Shown here piece after piece: positions 27,050 through 35,637 of a stretch of DNA of 64,000 nucleotides. Position numbers and translations under genes: made by a program. How positions within the stretch are numbered: the first letter of the stretch is position 1; every line of letters begins with the position of its first letter. The notes beneath the pieces were generated by a model. The model was given only the letters and a program-made list of their open reading frames with translations, was not told the DNA's origin and made no database searches. Origin of the DNA: Sphaerospermopsis torques-reginae ITEP-024. GTDB taxonomy: Bacteria > Cyanobacteriota > Cyanobacteriia > Cyanobacteriales > Nostocaceae. The DNA lies in the NCBI RefSeq assembly GCF_019598945.1, contig NZ_CP080598.1, positions 1,550,001 through 1,614,000 on the forward strand. Reading direction: 5' to 3'.

Positions 27050-30000
27050 GTGACTTCCCGTAAAGATGAAATTCACAAACTGATTGCAGATATTGACAAC
27101 TTGCTTGCCAATAGTGGTAATCCCCTATCAAAACTGCTGTCTGGTCAGGGACAAGAAGAGAGAGATGTTTTACAGCGAGTGCGTGAGTTTCTTGTCAAAG
27201 TCAATGAAAGTGAGACACCAGAAGAAACTCCTGTGGAGCAATCACAGACACCACCACTGTCATCTTTGTTGGCGCGATATGTGGAGCAGGAGCATAACCA
27301 AGCTGCATCACAGTCTTATCAATCCCAACAGCCAGAGGCTAATTTTACAGCAGAACAATTAAAAGATGAAATTTCGGTTGTGCTTCAACCATTGCAAGCA
27401 GAATTATCAAGTCTGTTGCAAGAAAGAGCTTCTCTTGTCCAGGAAATTAGACAGCTAGAGCAAAAGCGACTGCAAAACTATTCCTTAACACAGCAGTTAG
27501 CCACCCAAGAGCAGATAATTAGCGAATTTCTGCAAGTGTTAGTCAGTCGTTTAGTGCCAAATTTAATTCCATATTTAACAAGAAATGCAGCTAATTCTTC
27601 TAGTTTGACTACAGGTGAAACTAAGCAAGAAGTCAGCAACTCTGCTATTCAACCTGTTGTGGAATCCGTCGAAAGGTTAGAAAGGTTAGCTAGTTTGGCC
27701 AAGGAGTTGGATCAACGTTTACTATCACTAGATGGAACTGTTAACGTTATCTTTGGGGCATTAGAGCGTAACATTAACACTTATTATCAGTCTTTATCCC
27801 AAGCACTGGCAAGAATGCACAGTCAGGGGTTGCAAGGTGAACAGTTGATGGCAAATTTTCTGAATAATTTGCATCAGATTTTACAAATACAATCTCCAGA
27901 TGCTCCACCTTTAACCTTTGGGTTAGATTCTGCAACAGAAGTACAACCTGTTTCTTCTGTTGCTGAGGAATTAATTCAGGATACTATTGCGGCTCAAACA
28001 CCAGAACCTGAGATTGTGGAAAATTTGGAAGCAGTGATTTCACAACTGACTGCACAACCAGCACCAGTTTCAGCAGTTGATAGTTTTATGAGTTCTAATA
28101 TTAGTTCTGATGAATCTCCATCAGAGAATGGGGAGGAATTAATTCAGGATACTATTGCGGCTCAAACACCAGAACCTGAGATTGTGGAAAATTTGGAAGC
28201 AGTGCTGTTACAACTGACTGCACAACCAGCACCAGTTTCAGCATTTGATAGTTTTATGAGTTCTAATATTAGTTCTGATGAATCTCCATCAGAGAATGGG
28301 GAGGAATTAATTCAGGATATTGTGACTGCGGACATTCAAGAACCTGAGATTGTGGAGAATCTGGAGGCAGTGCTGTTACAACTGAGGTCAGATGAGATTT
28401 CAAGTTCAGTTGCTGCTTCTTTTACCACCCCTGATGAAACTCAGTCAGAGAGTATTGATGAAGTAGATGAACTGTATGCGAGTTTGTTTGGTGGTGCAGA
28501 TAGGATTAAATCAACAGAATCGACTACAGAATCGACTACAGAATCTACTGCTGTGCCAGTGGTGACAAGTGAAGTAGATAACACTGCTGAGATTGGTGAA
28601 AGTATGTCAGCATCACCAATTATTCCAGAAGCACAAGAAGAAGCACAGGAAGAAGCACAAGAGCTTAATGTGCAGGTGTCGTCAGAGACTGTAGAGCAAG
28701 AGGATTTAAATCTTTTTGAGCAGAGTAACAATTTTCCACCTGAAAATGCGGCTATGGTTGTAGAAACTATAGAGCCAGCATCATCTGATTTATGGGAAAA
28801 ATCCTTGTTGCCAGAGGATACGCAATCACAAGCTGAATTTGCCAGCACTCCTACATTACTGAACTTTCATCCAGATAGTAGTGATACAATCACAGTCCTG
28901 ACGGACTTGCTAGTTGATGTCTTCGGTGAAGAACAAGTTACAGAAGCTTTAGCTGTTGATGATCATCCAGACACTACAGAACTAGAGACTCCCATAGTTA
29001 GCTCTCCTGTAGAAGAATCGACAGATACACAAAATTTAGCATCTGCTTATATTCTGGCTTCACCACAGGAAAATTTACTATCTCTAAATCATACGGATAC
29101 AGAGACGCAAGGTATACCGAATATTGTTTTAGATGAAGCGCAGTTGCAGCAGTTGGATCGAGATTTAACCAATTTTGATTGGCGGTTAAATTCTGAATCG
29201 CAACAGACAACGAAAGTAGAAAGTTTGCAGGATTCGGTATCTGAAGGTCAGAATATTCTCCAGGATATCCTGGATACAGGAATGCAGTTGATGGAATCTC
29301 CTAGCAGCACAGCAACAGAAAATATCCCATTAGCTGCTGTTTCTAATTTGAATAGTCCGCAAACTGAAAAAAAAAAGGAAGTCACAAATTCTGCACCACA
29401 AGCTGCTTTGCTGGGCGATGACAAGTTAAGTGATAATTCTGTGTTGAGAGTCAACGACCCAAACTTTGTTTGGTATTTAGGAATTGATTTGGGTACAACT
29501 GGGATTTCCGCAGCGTTGTTGAATCGTTCGCAGTTGGTTGTGTATCCGATTTACTGGTCAACAGAAAATCCATCAGGTAATACTGCTTTTGAGCAATCTT
29601 TTCGTTTACCAGCAGAAGTTTATTTACCTACGGCTTCTATACCTCATTCAGACACGGAAAGCAGAGAAAATATAGAGCAGACAACACCTGCGGTGGTGTC
29701 ACAGGATAAAACTCGCTCCACAACAGCACCGAAACAAAATCTTTACTCTGCTCATTTAAAGCCTTTTTTAGACATAGGGATTTCCTATAGAACTACGCAG
29801 CAAAAATGGGAACCTGTGTTGCAGTTAAATGAATTTTCCGCAGGTCCTTTGATTTGGGTGGTGCGATCGCTCTCTAAATTACTGTTAACTCTCAAATCGG
29901 ATCAAACTAGTACAACTCCGGCTTTAATTCCTCATGCTGTGGGGATAGATACTCAAGTTTTCTCTGAGATTATGAATAATATTGCCGGTGTTGTTTGTAG

Positions 30001-31447
30001 TTGTCCTTCTAGTTGGTCTGAACAATATCGTTTTAATGTGCGGGAAGCAATATTGGCTAGTCAGCTTGTTTCCCATCCCCAAGAGATATTTTTTGTGGAG
30101 GAGGCGATCGCTAGTTTGCTGCCAGAACTTAATCCTAGCAATTCTCCTTCAGTACAGTTGCATGATCATCAAGGTTTGCGTCCTTTAAAAACCAGTGAAA
30201 ATTTCCATGCGGGTACAACTCTGGCTCTAAATATTGGTGCTACTTCTACAGAGATGGCATTGGTTGATTTACCGGCAGATTTGAGCCAATTAACATACAG
30301 AGATTTTATGCTTCACAGTTTTGCCTATGCTGGTAAGGCTATGGAGCAGGATATTATTTGTCAGTTGCTACTACCACCAAAATCTCGTCAACTTCGTGGG
30401 AGGTCAAAAGTTAACAGTAGCATTTCTAGTAGTAATCCTTGGCATTGGCAACCCTCAATTCCTGGTTTAGACCAGATACAATGGTCTAGTTTGAGTTTGG
30501 AAGCGTTAGAACTACCACGAGTTGGAGAACCGGATCTACTTTCCCGCATCCGCTTACAGCAAAAGTTGGAAAGTTCTTTGTTGGGACAGGGATTGTTAGA
30601 TGCTGCTCTGGCTCTGAAGCTGATTTTGCAACATCAAGAATCTTTCACTCTGGAGTTAGCAGATCAGTGCTGGGTATTGCAGCGACGAGATTTGGAAACT
30701 CAGGTTTTTGTCCCCTACATACGTCGTCTCAACCGGGAACTGAATAAATTATTAGTAGCTCGTGGTATTCCTACAGAAGCTGTTGATCAGGCGATTATTT
30801 CTGGTGGGGTAGCTGCCATTGCTACAGTCAACCGTTGGTTAAGACAAAAACTTCCCAATGCCAAAATTATTCAGGATTTATATCTGGGTGAAAATGGCGC
30901 TCCTAAATGCAGTCGGGTGGCTTATGGTTTGGCTACTTTACCTCTACATCCCCAGGTTTTAGAAATACCTAGACAACAGTATACAGATTACTTCTTGTTT
31001 TCGGAATTGCTGAAAATTTTACCGCATAGCTCAGGTGGTGAAACCATGCGTTCTCTATCTTTTGGTGAAATTCTGCAATTGTTTGAGAATCGTGGCATCA
31101 ATACCCGCATTTGTCAACAGCGTTTGCTGGCTTTCTTGGAAGGTGAACTACCTGCTGGTTTAATACCTACTGTTGCTGCTGAAACCTTACCAGAACCGGA
31201 TGATAAACATCTTTCAGGGCAAACATCTTTAAATTCTCTGTGGTTGGCAAAAACTTCTCAGGAAAATCCTGATTATCAGGCGATCGCCTCCGCACCATTG
31301 TTTCAAAAACAAGGAAATCTCACATATCGTCCCAATTCTCAACAACTTTTGTTGTTGCGTCGTTATTTGGATGCTATCAAAGCTAGTTCTTTACAATCAC
31401 TAGAAGAACCTTTAGCGGTTAACTTTGTCTCAACTGTTAGCCAATAA
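27050..31447 (+). CDS. Giant protein with Hsp70/actin-like ATPase domain
   Basis: 1465 residues from a GTG start. Residues 1-60 are helical. Residues 105-150 are coiled coil (LQPLQAELSSLLQERASLVQ). About 300-800 is an acidic, Ser/Thr/Glu/Gln-rich disordered region with two near-identical 56-residue repeats plus a partial third, and short STEST and EAQE repeats. From about 807 a divergent Hsp70/actin-type ATPase appears: phosphate-1 loop LGIDLGTTGISAAL, phosphate-2 loop LALNIGATSTEMALVDL (about 1059) and adenosine motif AIISGGVAAIATVNRWL (about 1248). The substrate-binding domain of Hsp70 is not recognisable. It may be a scaffold with a nucleotide switch; function unknown. It is monocistronic and ends just before a stray IS terminal repeat. 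Confidence 0.8.
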   Translation: MTSRKDEIHKLIADIDNLLANSGNPLSKLLSGQGQEERDVLQRVREFLVKVNESETPEETPVEQSQTPPLSSLLARYVEQEHNQAASQSYQSQQPEANFTAEQLKDEISVVLQPLQAELSSLLQERASLVQEIRQLEQKRLQNYSLTQQLATQEQIISEFLQVLVSRLVPNLIPYLTRNAANSSSLTTGETKQEVSNSAIQPVVESVERLERLASLAKELDQRLLSLDGTVNVIFGALERNINTYYQSLSQALARMHSQGLQGEQLMANFLNNLHQILQIQSPDAPPLTFGLDSATEVQPVSSVAEELIQDTIAAQTPEPEIVENLEAVISQLTAQPAPVSAVDSFMSSNISSDESPSENGEELIQDTIAAQTPEPEIVENLEAVLLQLTAQPAPVSAFDSFMSSNISSDESPSENGEELIQDIVTADIQEPEIVENLEAVLLQLRSDEISSSVAASFTTPDETQSESIDEVDELYASLFGGADRIKSTESTTESTTESTAVPVVTSEVDNTAEIGESMSASPIIPEAQEEAQEEAQELNVQVSSETVEQEDLNLFEQSNNFPPENAAMVVETIEPASSDLWEKSLLPEDTQSQAEFASTPTLLNFHPDSSDTITVLTDLLVDVFGEEQVTEALAVDDHPDTTELETPIVSSPVEESTDTQNLASAYILASPQENLLSLNHTDTETQGIPNIVLDEAQLQQLDRDLTNFDWRLNSESQQTTKVESLQDSVSEGQNILQDILDTGMQLMESPSSTATENIPLAAVSNLNSPQTEKKKEVTNSAPQAALLGDDKLSDNSVLRVNDPNFVWYLGIDLGTTGISAALLNRSQLVVYPIYWSTENPSGNTAFEQSFRLPAEVYLPTASIPHSDTESRENIEQTTPAVVSQDKTRSTTAPKQNLYSAHLKPFLDIGISYRTTQQKWEPVLQLNEFSAGPLIWVVRSLSKLLLTLKSDQTSTTPALIPHAVGIDTQVFSEIMNNIAGVVCSCPSSWSEQYRFNVREAILASQLVSHPQEIFFVEEAIASLLPELNPSNSPSVQLHDHQGLRPLKTSENFHAGTTLALNIGATSTEMALVDLPADLSQLTYRDFMLHSFAYAGKAMEQDIICQLLLPPKSRQLRGRSKVNSSISSSNPWHWQPSIPGLDQIQWSSLSLEALELPRVGEPDLLSRIRLQQKLESSLLGQGLLDAALALKLILQHQESFTLELADQCWVLQRRDLETQVFVPYIRRLNRELNKLLVARGIPTEAVDQAIISGGVAAIATVNRWLRQKLPNAKIIQDLYLGENGAPKCSRVAYGLATLPLHPQVLEIPRQQYTDYFLFSELLKILPHSSGGETMRSLSFGEILQLFENRGINTRICQQRLLAFLEGELPAGLIPTVAAETLPEPDDKHLSGQTSLNSLWLAKTSQENPDYQAIASAPLFQKQGNLTYRPNSQQLLLLRRYLDAIKASSLQSLEEPLAVNFVSTVSQ
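27965..28300 (+). repeat. Two in-frame 168-bp tandem repeats in the giant gene
   Basis: Units start at 27965 and 28133 with a partial, more diverged third from 28301. Each encodes 56 residues beginning EELIQDTIAAQTPEPEIVEN. The two full units differ at only a few bases (ISQ versus LLQ, AVD versus AFD), so the duplication is recent. Because 168 is a multiple of three, copy number can change without breaking the frame. Confidence 0.9.
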
Positions 31448-31449
31448 AT

Positions 31450-31469
31450 AGGGTTTGCTGAAAAAGTCT
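31450..31469. mobile_element. Lone terminal repeat of the IS5-like element
   Basis: GGGTTTGCTGAAAAAGTC matches the left end of the IS at 10308 exactly over 18 bases, but no transposase or second end follows. It sits 3 bp after the stop codon of the giant gene. It is a relic of excision or one-ended deletion, or part of a short derivative element. Confidence 0.75.
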
Positions 31470-31470
31470 T

Positions 31471-31577
31471 TTTGTGGGAACAGGGAACAGGGAGGAAAAT
31501 TTTAGATTTTAGATTTTAGATTTTAGATTGGAGATAACAAAAACAATCCAAAATCCAAAATCCAAAATCCAAAATTA
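31471..31577. repeat. Self-complementary heptamer arrays
   Basis: GGGAACA units, then TTTTAGA (four to five units), then after a spacer CCAAAAT (four to five units). TTTTAGA/ATTTTGG-type arrays can pair. The IS630 element is inserted at the right border of this array. Confidence 0.7.
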
Positions 31578-31630
31578 TATCATGTCCGGCTAATCGCTTA
31601 CGATAAAAGAGGTGAGTGCAAAGATGACCA

Positions 31631-32134
31631 ATGCCGAAACGAATTAGTGTAGCCACACATCTGAGTATTGAAGAGTTAGAAAAACGTTACCGTCAAGCTA
31701 AAGACGGGATAGAAAGCCGTCAGTACCAGATTATTTGGTTAGTAGCGCAAGGCAAAAAAACGGAAGAAATCGAGGAAATCACAGGCTACAGCAGAACATG
31801 GATGTACGCATTGGTAAAAAGATACAACGAGTTAGGGATCGAAGGATTAGGCGATCGTAGACAGTTAAACCAAGGTACACAGCCGCTAGTAGATGATATC
31901 CAGCAGGCACATTTATGGCAAGCGTTACAAGAAAAAGCACCAGATGGAGGATTATGGAATGGGAGAAAGGTAGCAGATTGGTTGAGTGAAGTCACAGGAA
32001 CAAAGATAAGCAGACAGAGGGGATGGGAAATATTGCGGCAGATGACTTTCAGGCTCAGAGTACCCCGTCCGTCTCATACAAAAAGCGACCCTTTTGAACA
32101 ACAAGCCTGGAAAAAAAAATTGCTACAGAAGTAG
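31631..32134 (+). CDS. IS630 transposase, frame A (DNA-binding part)
   Basis: 167 residues starting MPKRISVATHLSIEELEKRY. A helix-turn-helix region (KTEEIEEITGYSRTWMYALV) binds the terminal repeats, and a second HTH/linker (GRKVADWLSEVTGTKISRQR) follows. The frame ends shortly after a run of nine A (32111-32119). A -1 shift there joins it to frame B. Confidence 0.85.
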   Translation: MPKRISVATHLSIEELEKRYRQAKDGIESRQYQIIWLVAQGKKTEEIEEITGYSRTWMYALVKRYNELGIEGLGDRRQLNQGTQPLVDDIQQAHLWQALQEKAPDGGLWNGRKVADWLSEVTGTKISRQRGWEILRQMTFRLRVPRPSHTKSDPFEQQAWKKKLLQK

Positions 32135-32691
32135 AACAACTGCAAACCAGCTACCCAGATGCGGAAATTCAGTTGTGGTGCGAAGATGAACATCGCTTGG
32201 GACTTAAACCAGTTTTACGACGAGTTTATGTACCAGAAGGAGAACAACCAATTGCTGATGTGAATTGGCGGTTTAAATGGCTATGGTTGTATGCTTTTGT
32301 ACATCCTAAAACTGGAGAAACCTATTGGTGGATTCTTCCTTATGTGAACACAGAGCTATTCAATCAGGTTTTAGCCGATTTTGCTCAAGAATTTGGCTTA
32401 GGTGCTAATAAACGTATTCTTTTAGCCGTTGACCAAGCCGGATGGCATACCAGTAAGAGTTTACAGATTCCCGAAGGGCTGCATTTAACATTATTACCAT
32501 CTCACTCACCTGAATTACAACCCGCAGAAAGGCTTTGGACTTTGGTGGACGAACCAATTGCTAATCAATCTTTTGAGACACTCGATGATTTAGAGGATGT
32601 CTTATTTCATCGGTGTCAATCTTTACTCCAACAGCCTGATTTAATTCGTGGTTTGACGGGTTTTCATTGGTGGTTGCAAACTGGCGCTTAA
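32119..32691 (+). CDS. IS630 transposase, frame B (catalytic DDE part)
   Basis: The frame enters at the nine-A run and continues as IATEVEQLQTSYPDAEIQLW, then the catalytic acids: CEDEHRLGL (first Asp), LLAVDQAGWHTSK (second Asp) and LLPSHSPELQPAERLW (Glu). It has about 190 residues including the frameshift entry; the first internal ATG-like start is 32173. Together with frame A it makes a full-length transposase of about 355 residues. Confidence 0.85.
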   Translation: MATEVEQLQTSYPDAEIQLWCEDEHRLGLKPVLRRVYVPEGEQPIADVNWRFKWLWLYAFVHPKTGETYWWILPYVNTELFNQVLADFAQEFGLGANKRILLAVDQAGWHTSKSLQIPEGLHLTLLPSHSPELQPAERLWTLVDEPIANQSFETLDDLEDVLFHRCQSLLQQPDLIRGLTGFHWWLQTGA

Positions 32692-32744
32692 TCGTAAGTC
32701 ATTACCCGGACATGATATTATTCAATAATGGACAATTAACAATG

Positions 32745-32834
32745 AAAAATTGACAATTACCTCTCCCTTGAAGGGAGAGGTTTTAAGCCTTGAATGAAAC
32801 AATTATCAATTATCAATTGTCAATTATCAATTAT
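32745..32834. repeat. GACAATT/TCAATTA heptamer arrays
   Basis: TCAATTA/TCAATTG units at 32800-32834 lead into the stop of the next minus-strand gene. ACCTCTCCCTTGAAGGGAGAGG at 32759-32780 is an 8-bp hairpin (CTCTCCCTT/AAGGGAGAG). Confidence 0.7.
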
Positions 32835-33664
32835 CCTTTAACACCGCTACCTGTATCTGTAGGGACAATAAACCTTTGTAAAAAGAGAAATAATAGCAAA
32901 ACTGGAGCAATAGAAATTACAGATCCTGCTGCTACTAATCGCCAATCTAAAGAAAATGTACCTGCTAATTTAGCCACTCCCAAGGGTAAAGTATATAAAC
33001 TTTCATCTTGGATAACAATTAAAGGCCATAAAAAGTCACTCCAAGCACCAATAAACACAAAAATAGCCAGAGTTATTAGTGCTGGTTTAATAGCGGGTAA
33101 CATCACAAACCACCACAATCCTAACTCAGAACTGCCATCCATGCGGGCTGCTTCTTCTATTTCTTTAGGCACTCCCATAAAAGCTTGTCTTAATAAGAAA
33201 ATCCCAAAAGCAGAAGCTAAACCGGGAAAAATCATTCCTAAATAACTATTTGTTAAACCTAACTGCACTGTCAAAATATATAAGGGAATCATGACTATTT
33301 GAAAGGGAATCATAATTGTGGAAACAATAGCAATAAAAATTCCGTTGCGTCCTACAAATGATAATCTGGCTAAAGGATAAGCAGCTAAAGAACAAAATAG
33401 CAAATTCAATACTACAGTCAAGAAAGACACGAAAATACTGTTATATAAATATTGCCCAAAGGGTAAAGATTGCCAAACACGAGTGAAGTTATTTAAAGTC
33501 GGTTGAAGGGGTAATAATTGTGGTGGAGATTGTAAAAGATTTTCTGTTGGTGATTTTAATGCTGTACTAATGAGCCATAATAAGGGAAAAAGGGTGAGGA
33601 GTGCGATCGCTGTCAATAATCCGTATATAATGAAAATTTGCCGATTTGATTTTTTGATGTTCAT
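32831..33664 (-). CDS. Carbohydrate ABC transporter permease (MalG/UgpE type)
   Basis: 277 residues with six membrane segments. The EAA loop that docks the ATPase is EEAARMDGSSELGLWWFVML followed by PAIKPALITL. The C-terminus ...FIVPTDTGSGVKG is typical of MalG-like subunits (GxVKG end). The partner permease (MalF type), binding protein and ATPase are not in the window, so this is an orphan component of an ABC sugar or glycerol-phosphate importer. Confidence 0.88.
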   Translation of the reverse strand: MNIKKSNRQIFIIYGLLTAIALLTLFPLLWLISTALKSPTENLLQSPPQLLPLQPTLNNFTRVWQSLPFGQYLYNSIFVSFLTVVLNLLFCSLAAYPLARLSFVGRNGIFIAIVSTIMIPFQIVMIPLYILTVQLGLTNSYLGMIFPGLASAFGIFLLRQAFMGVPKEIEEAARMDGSSELGLWWFVMLPAIKPALITLAIFVFIGAWSDFLWPLIVIQDESLYTLPLGVAKLAGTFSLDWRLVAAGSVISIAPVLLLFLFLQRFIVPTDTGSGVKG

Positions 33665-33901
33665 ATTTTTTTCTCACTCAAAGACGCAAAGTAATAAGAA
33701 TTATCTGTTATGCTGCTTTTGATATTGATTAAACTAACCGCAAAGTACGCAAAGTACACAAAGGAAGAAAAGAAGTCTTCTTTCCGTTTGAAGGTAGGAG
33801 TTCAGCTTTTGGTCTAAGCATATAAAGAATACCCTAAATATTGTACTTTTTCTGGTAATATGTTTGACGGTAGTAAGTGTGAGTTTTTGGGAGAAGCAAC
33901 T

Positions 33902-35557
33902 ATGATATCACCACCGCAACTATTAACAGATCCATTTTTACAACTACCAACAGAAAATTCTGTGCGAGTAGTTTGGTTTACTGAGTTTGCAGGTGCTAAA
34001 CATTTGGTTGTTTACGGTGATCAACTTGATAGAAATTCAATTGCAAAAACCACTAAACTTAGTCGTGTTCGGGAAGATCAAGAATCAAGAGTAGCAGATC
34101 AAAAGGCAAATGGGCAAGTTTATCAACAACCTGTAAAAAGAGATATTTGGCGACATGAAGCTGAAGTTTCTGGTTTAACTCCTAATCTGCGAGTTCCTTA
34201 TTATGTCACCAGTATACGAGAAGATGGGAAAAAGGTTAATAGTGAAGTTTTTACTCTTGCACCTACTCCAAAACCCGATACACCTTTAAAAATTCTCCTC
34301 ACATCTGATCATCAATTAAAACCGATGACAGCAGCAAATTTACAAAAAGTGGTGGAAACTGTCGGGAAAGTTGACGGGGTATGGTTTGCAGGAGATTTAA
34401 TTAATGTTCCAGATCGTGCTTCTGAATGGTTTGATGATAATCGCGGAAATGCTTTGTTTCCAGGTTTACAAGGTCGTGCTAATTATACAATGGAATCTCA
34501 TGATGGTGTCAAGGTTACTTACACTGGTGGTAAAATTATTCAAAATGCCCCTATGTTTCCTTGTATTGGTAATCATGAAGTCATGGGAAGATATCAGAGA
34601 ACAAAGAGTTTAAATGATGAATTTAATGATACTATTCCCCGTGAAGTTGCCGAAAATTTGTATGGTGTAAAATCTGTAAAAGATAATTCTTTTAATACTA
34701 TCACTTACGAGGAAATTTTTACTTTACCGCAAACTAAATCAGGTGGAAAAACCTATTACACTGTTACTTTTGGTGATGTCCGTTTGGTGGTTTTGTATAT
34801 TACAAATATGTGGCGACATCCTCAATTAAATTCCGAGAGGAAAGGTAAATATATAGAACCAGAAAAGGATTTTGATCATCCTGAAAATTGGGGTTATGGA
34901 CAGTTAATTTATGAACCTATTTTTCAAGGAAGTGATCAATATAATTGGTTGCAGGAAGAATTAAAAAGTCCTGAATTTAAACAAGCAAAATATAAAGTAG
35001 TCATGTTTCATCATCCTCCTCATACTTTGGGTGATAATATTGTTCCAGCTTACACTAATCCTGTGCAAATTATTGAAAAAGATCAAACAGGAAATATTAA
35101 ATCTGTAAATTACGAATATCCCAAAAATGCAGATTATATTATTCAGGATGTGATTCCTTTATTAGAAGCTGCTAAAGTGCAGTTAGTATTTTATGGACAT
35201 TCCCATTTATGGAATAGGTTTGTTAGTGAAAGTGGAATGCACTTTTTAGAAACTTCTAATGTTGGTAATTCCTATGGTGCTGCTTGGGGTGAAAGAAAGC
35301 GAGATATTCCCGTCAATTATCCAGAAAATGATTATACCAGAATTGGTGATCCTAATGGTTTAGAACCAGTTATACCAAATATTTCGCCATTATTAGGAGA
35401 AGATGGTAAACCTTTACCTTATATTGCAAGTAATGAGATTACAGTTTTCAGCATTTTCGACACGGGAACAGGTACTATTAGCAGTTATCGCTTTAATACC
35501 AAAAAACCTGATTCGCAAGTTGTGAAATTTGATGAATTTGTGATTGGTAATGGGTAA
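33902..35557 (+). CDS. Metallophosphoesterase, purple acid phosphatase-like
   Basis: About 551 residues from ATG 33902 (GGGAG upstream). An N-terminal fibronectin-like segment is followed by the calcineurin-like metallophosphoesterase core: LLTSDHQLKP, FAGDLINVPD (GD motif), CIGNHEVMG (GNH), VMFHHPPHTLG and FYGHSHLWNRF (GHxH). No signal peptide is obvious, so it may be cytoplasmic or leave by another route. The C-terminus VIGNG and its stop TAA are encoded by the first unit of a GGTAATT array. Confidence 0.85.
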   Translation: MISPPQLLTDPFLQLPTENSVRVVWFTEFAGAKHLVVYGDQLDRNSIAKTTKLSRVREDQESRVADQKANGQVYQQPVKRDIWRHEAEVSGLTPNLRVPYYVTSIREDGKKVNSEVFTLAPTPKPDTPLKILLTSDHQLKPMTAANLQKVVETVGKVDGVWFAGDLINVPDRASEWFDDNRGNALFPGLQGRANYTMESHDGVKVTYTGGKIIQNAPMFPCIGNHEVMGRYQRTKSLNDEFNDTIPREVAENLYGVKSVKDNSFNTITYEEIFTLPQTKSGGKTYYTVTFGDVRLVVLYITNMWRHPQLNSERKGKYIEPEKDFDHPENWGYGQLIYEPIFQGSDQYNWLQEELKSPEFKQAKYKVVMFHHPPHTLGDNIVPAYTNPVQIIEKDQTGNIKSVNYEYPKNADYIIQDVIPLLEAAKVQLVFYGHSHLWNRFVSESGMHFLETSNVGNSYGAAWGERKRDIPVNYPENDYTRIGDPNGLEPVIPNISPLLGEDGKPLPYIASNEITVFSIFDTGTGTISSYRFNTKKPDSQVVKFDEFVIGNG

Positions 35558-35637
35558 TTGGTAATTGGTAATTGGTAATTGGTAATTGGTAATGGATAAA
35601 AAACTATTCCCTATTCCCTATTCCCTATTCCCTATAT
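35545..35637. repeat. GGTAATT and TTCCCTA arrays between converging genes
   Basis: GGTAATT units (35546-35591) and TTCCCTA/ATTCCCT units (35604-35637). The first supplies the end of the metallophosphatase gene. The second supplies the last codons and stop of mdh on the other strand. Confidence 0.75.

Larger units (their letters stand above)
31580..32715 (+). mobile_element. IS630-family insertion sequence, about 1.14 kb
   Basis: The ends carry inverted repeats. The left begins TCATGTCCGGCTAATCGCTT. The right end read inward is TCATGTCCGGGTAATGACTT. Both are flanked by TA, the IS630 target. The transposase is split in two frames (31631-32134 and 32119-32691) that overlap in a run of nine A, as in IS630 elements that use -1 frameshifting. 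Confidence 0.88.

Noticed and set aside
28441-28848. 135-codon frame on the strand opposite the giant gene
   Set aside because: Composition (Ser/Cys/Val runs) mirrors the acidic repeats of the coding strand, a typical shadow.
32790-33245. 151-codon plus-strand frame over the sugar permease gene
   Set aside because: Antisense to a clear permease with intact EAA loop; its start is a heptamer array.
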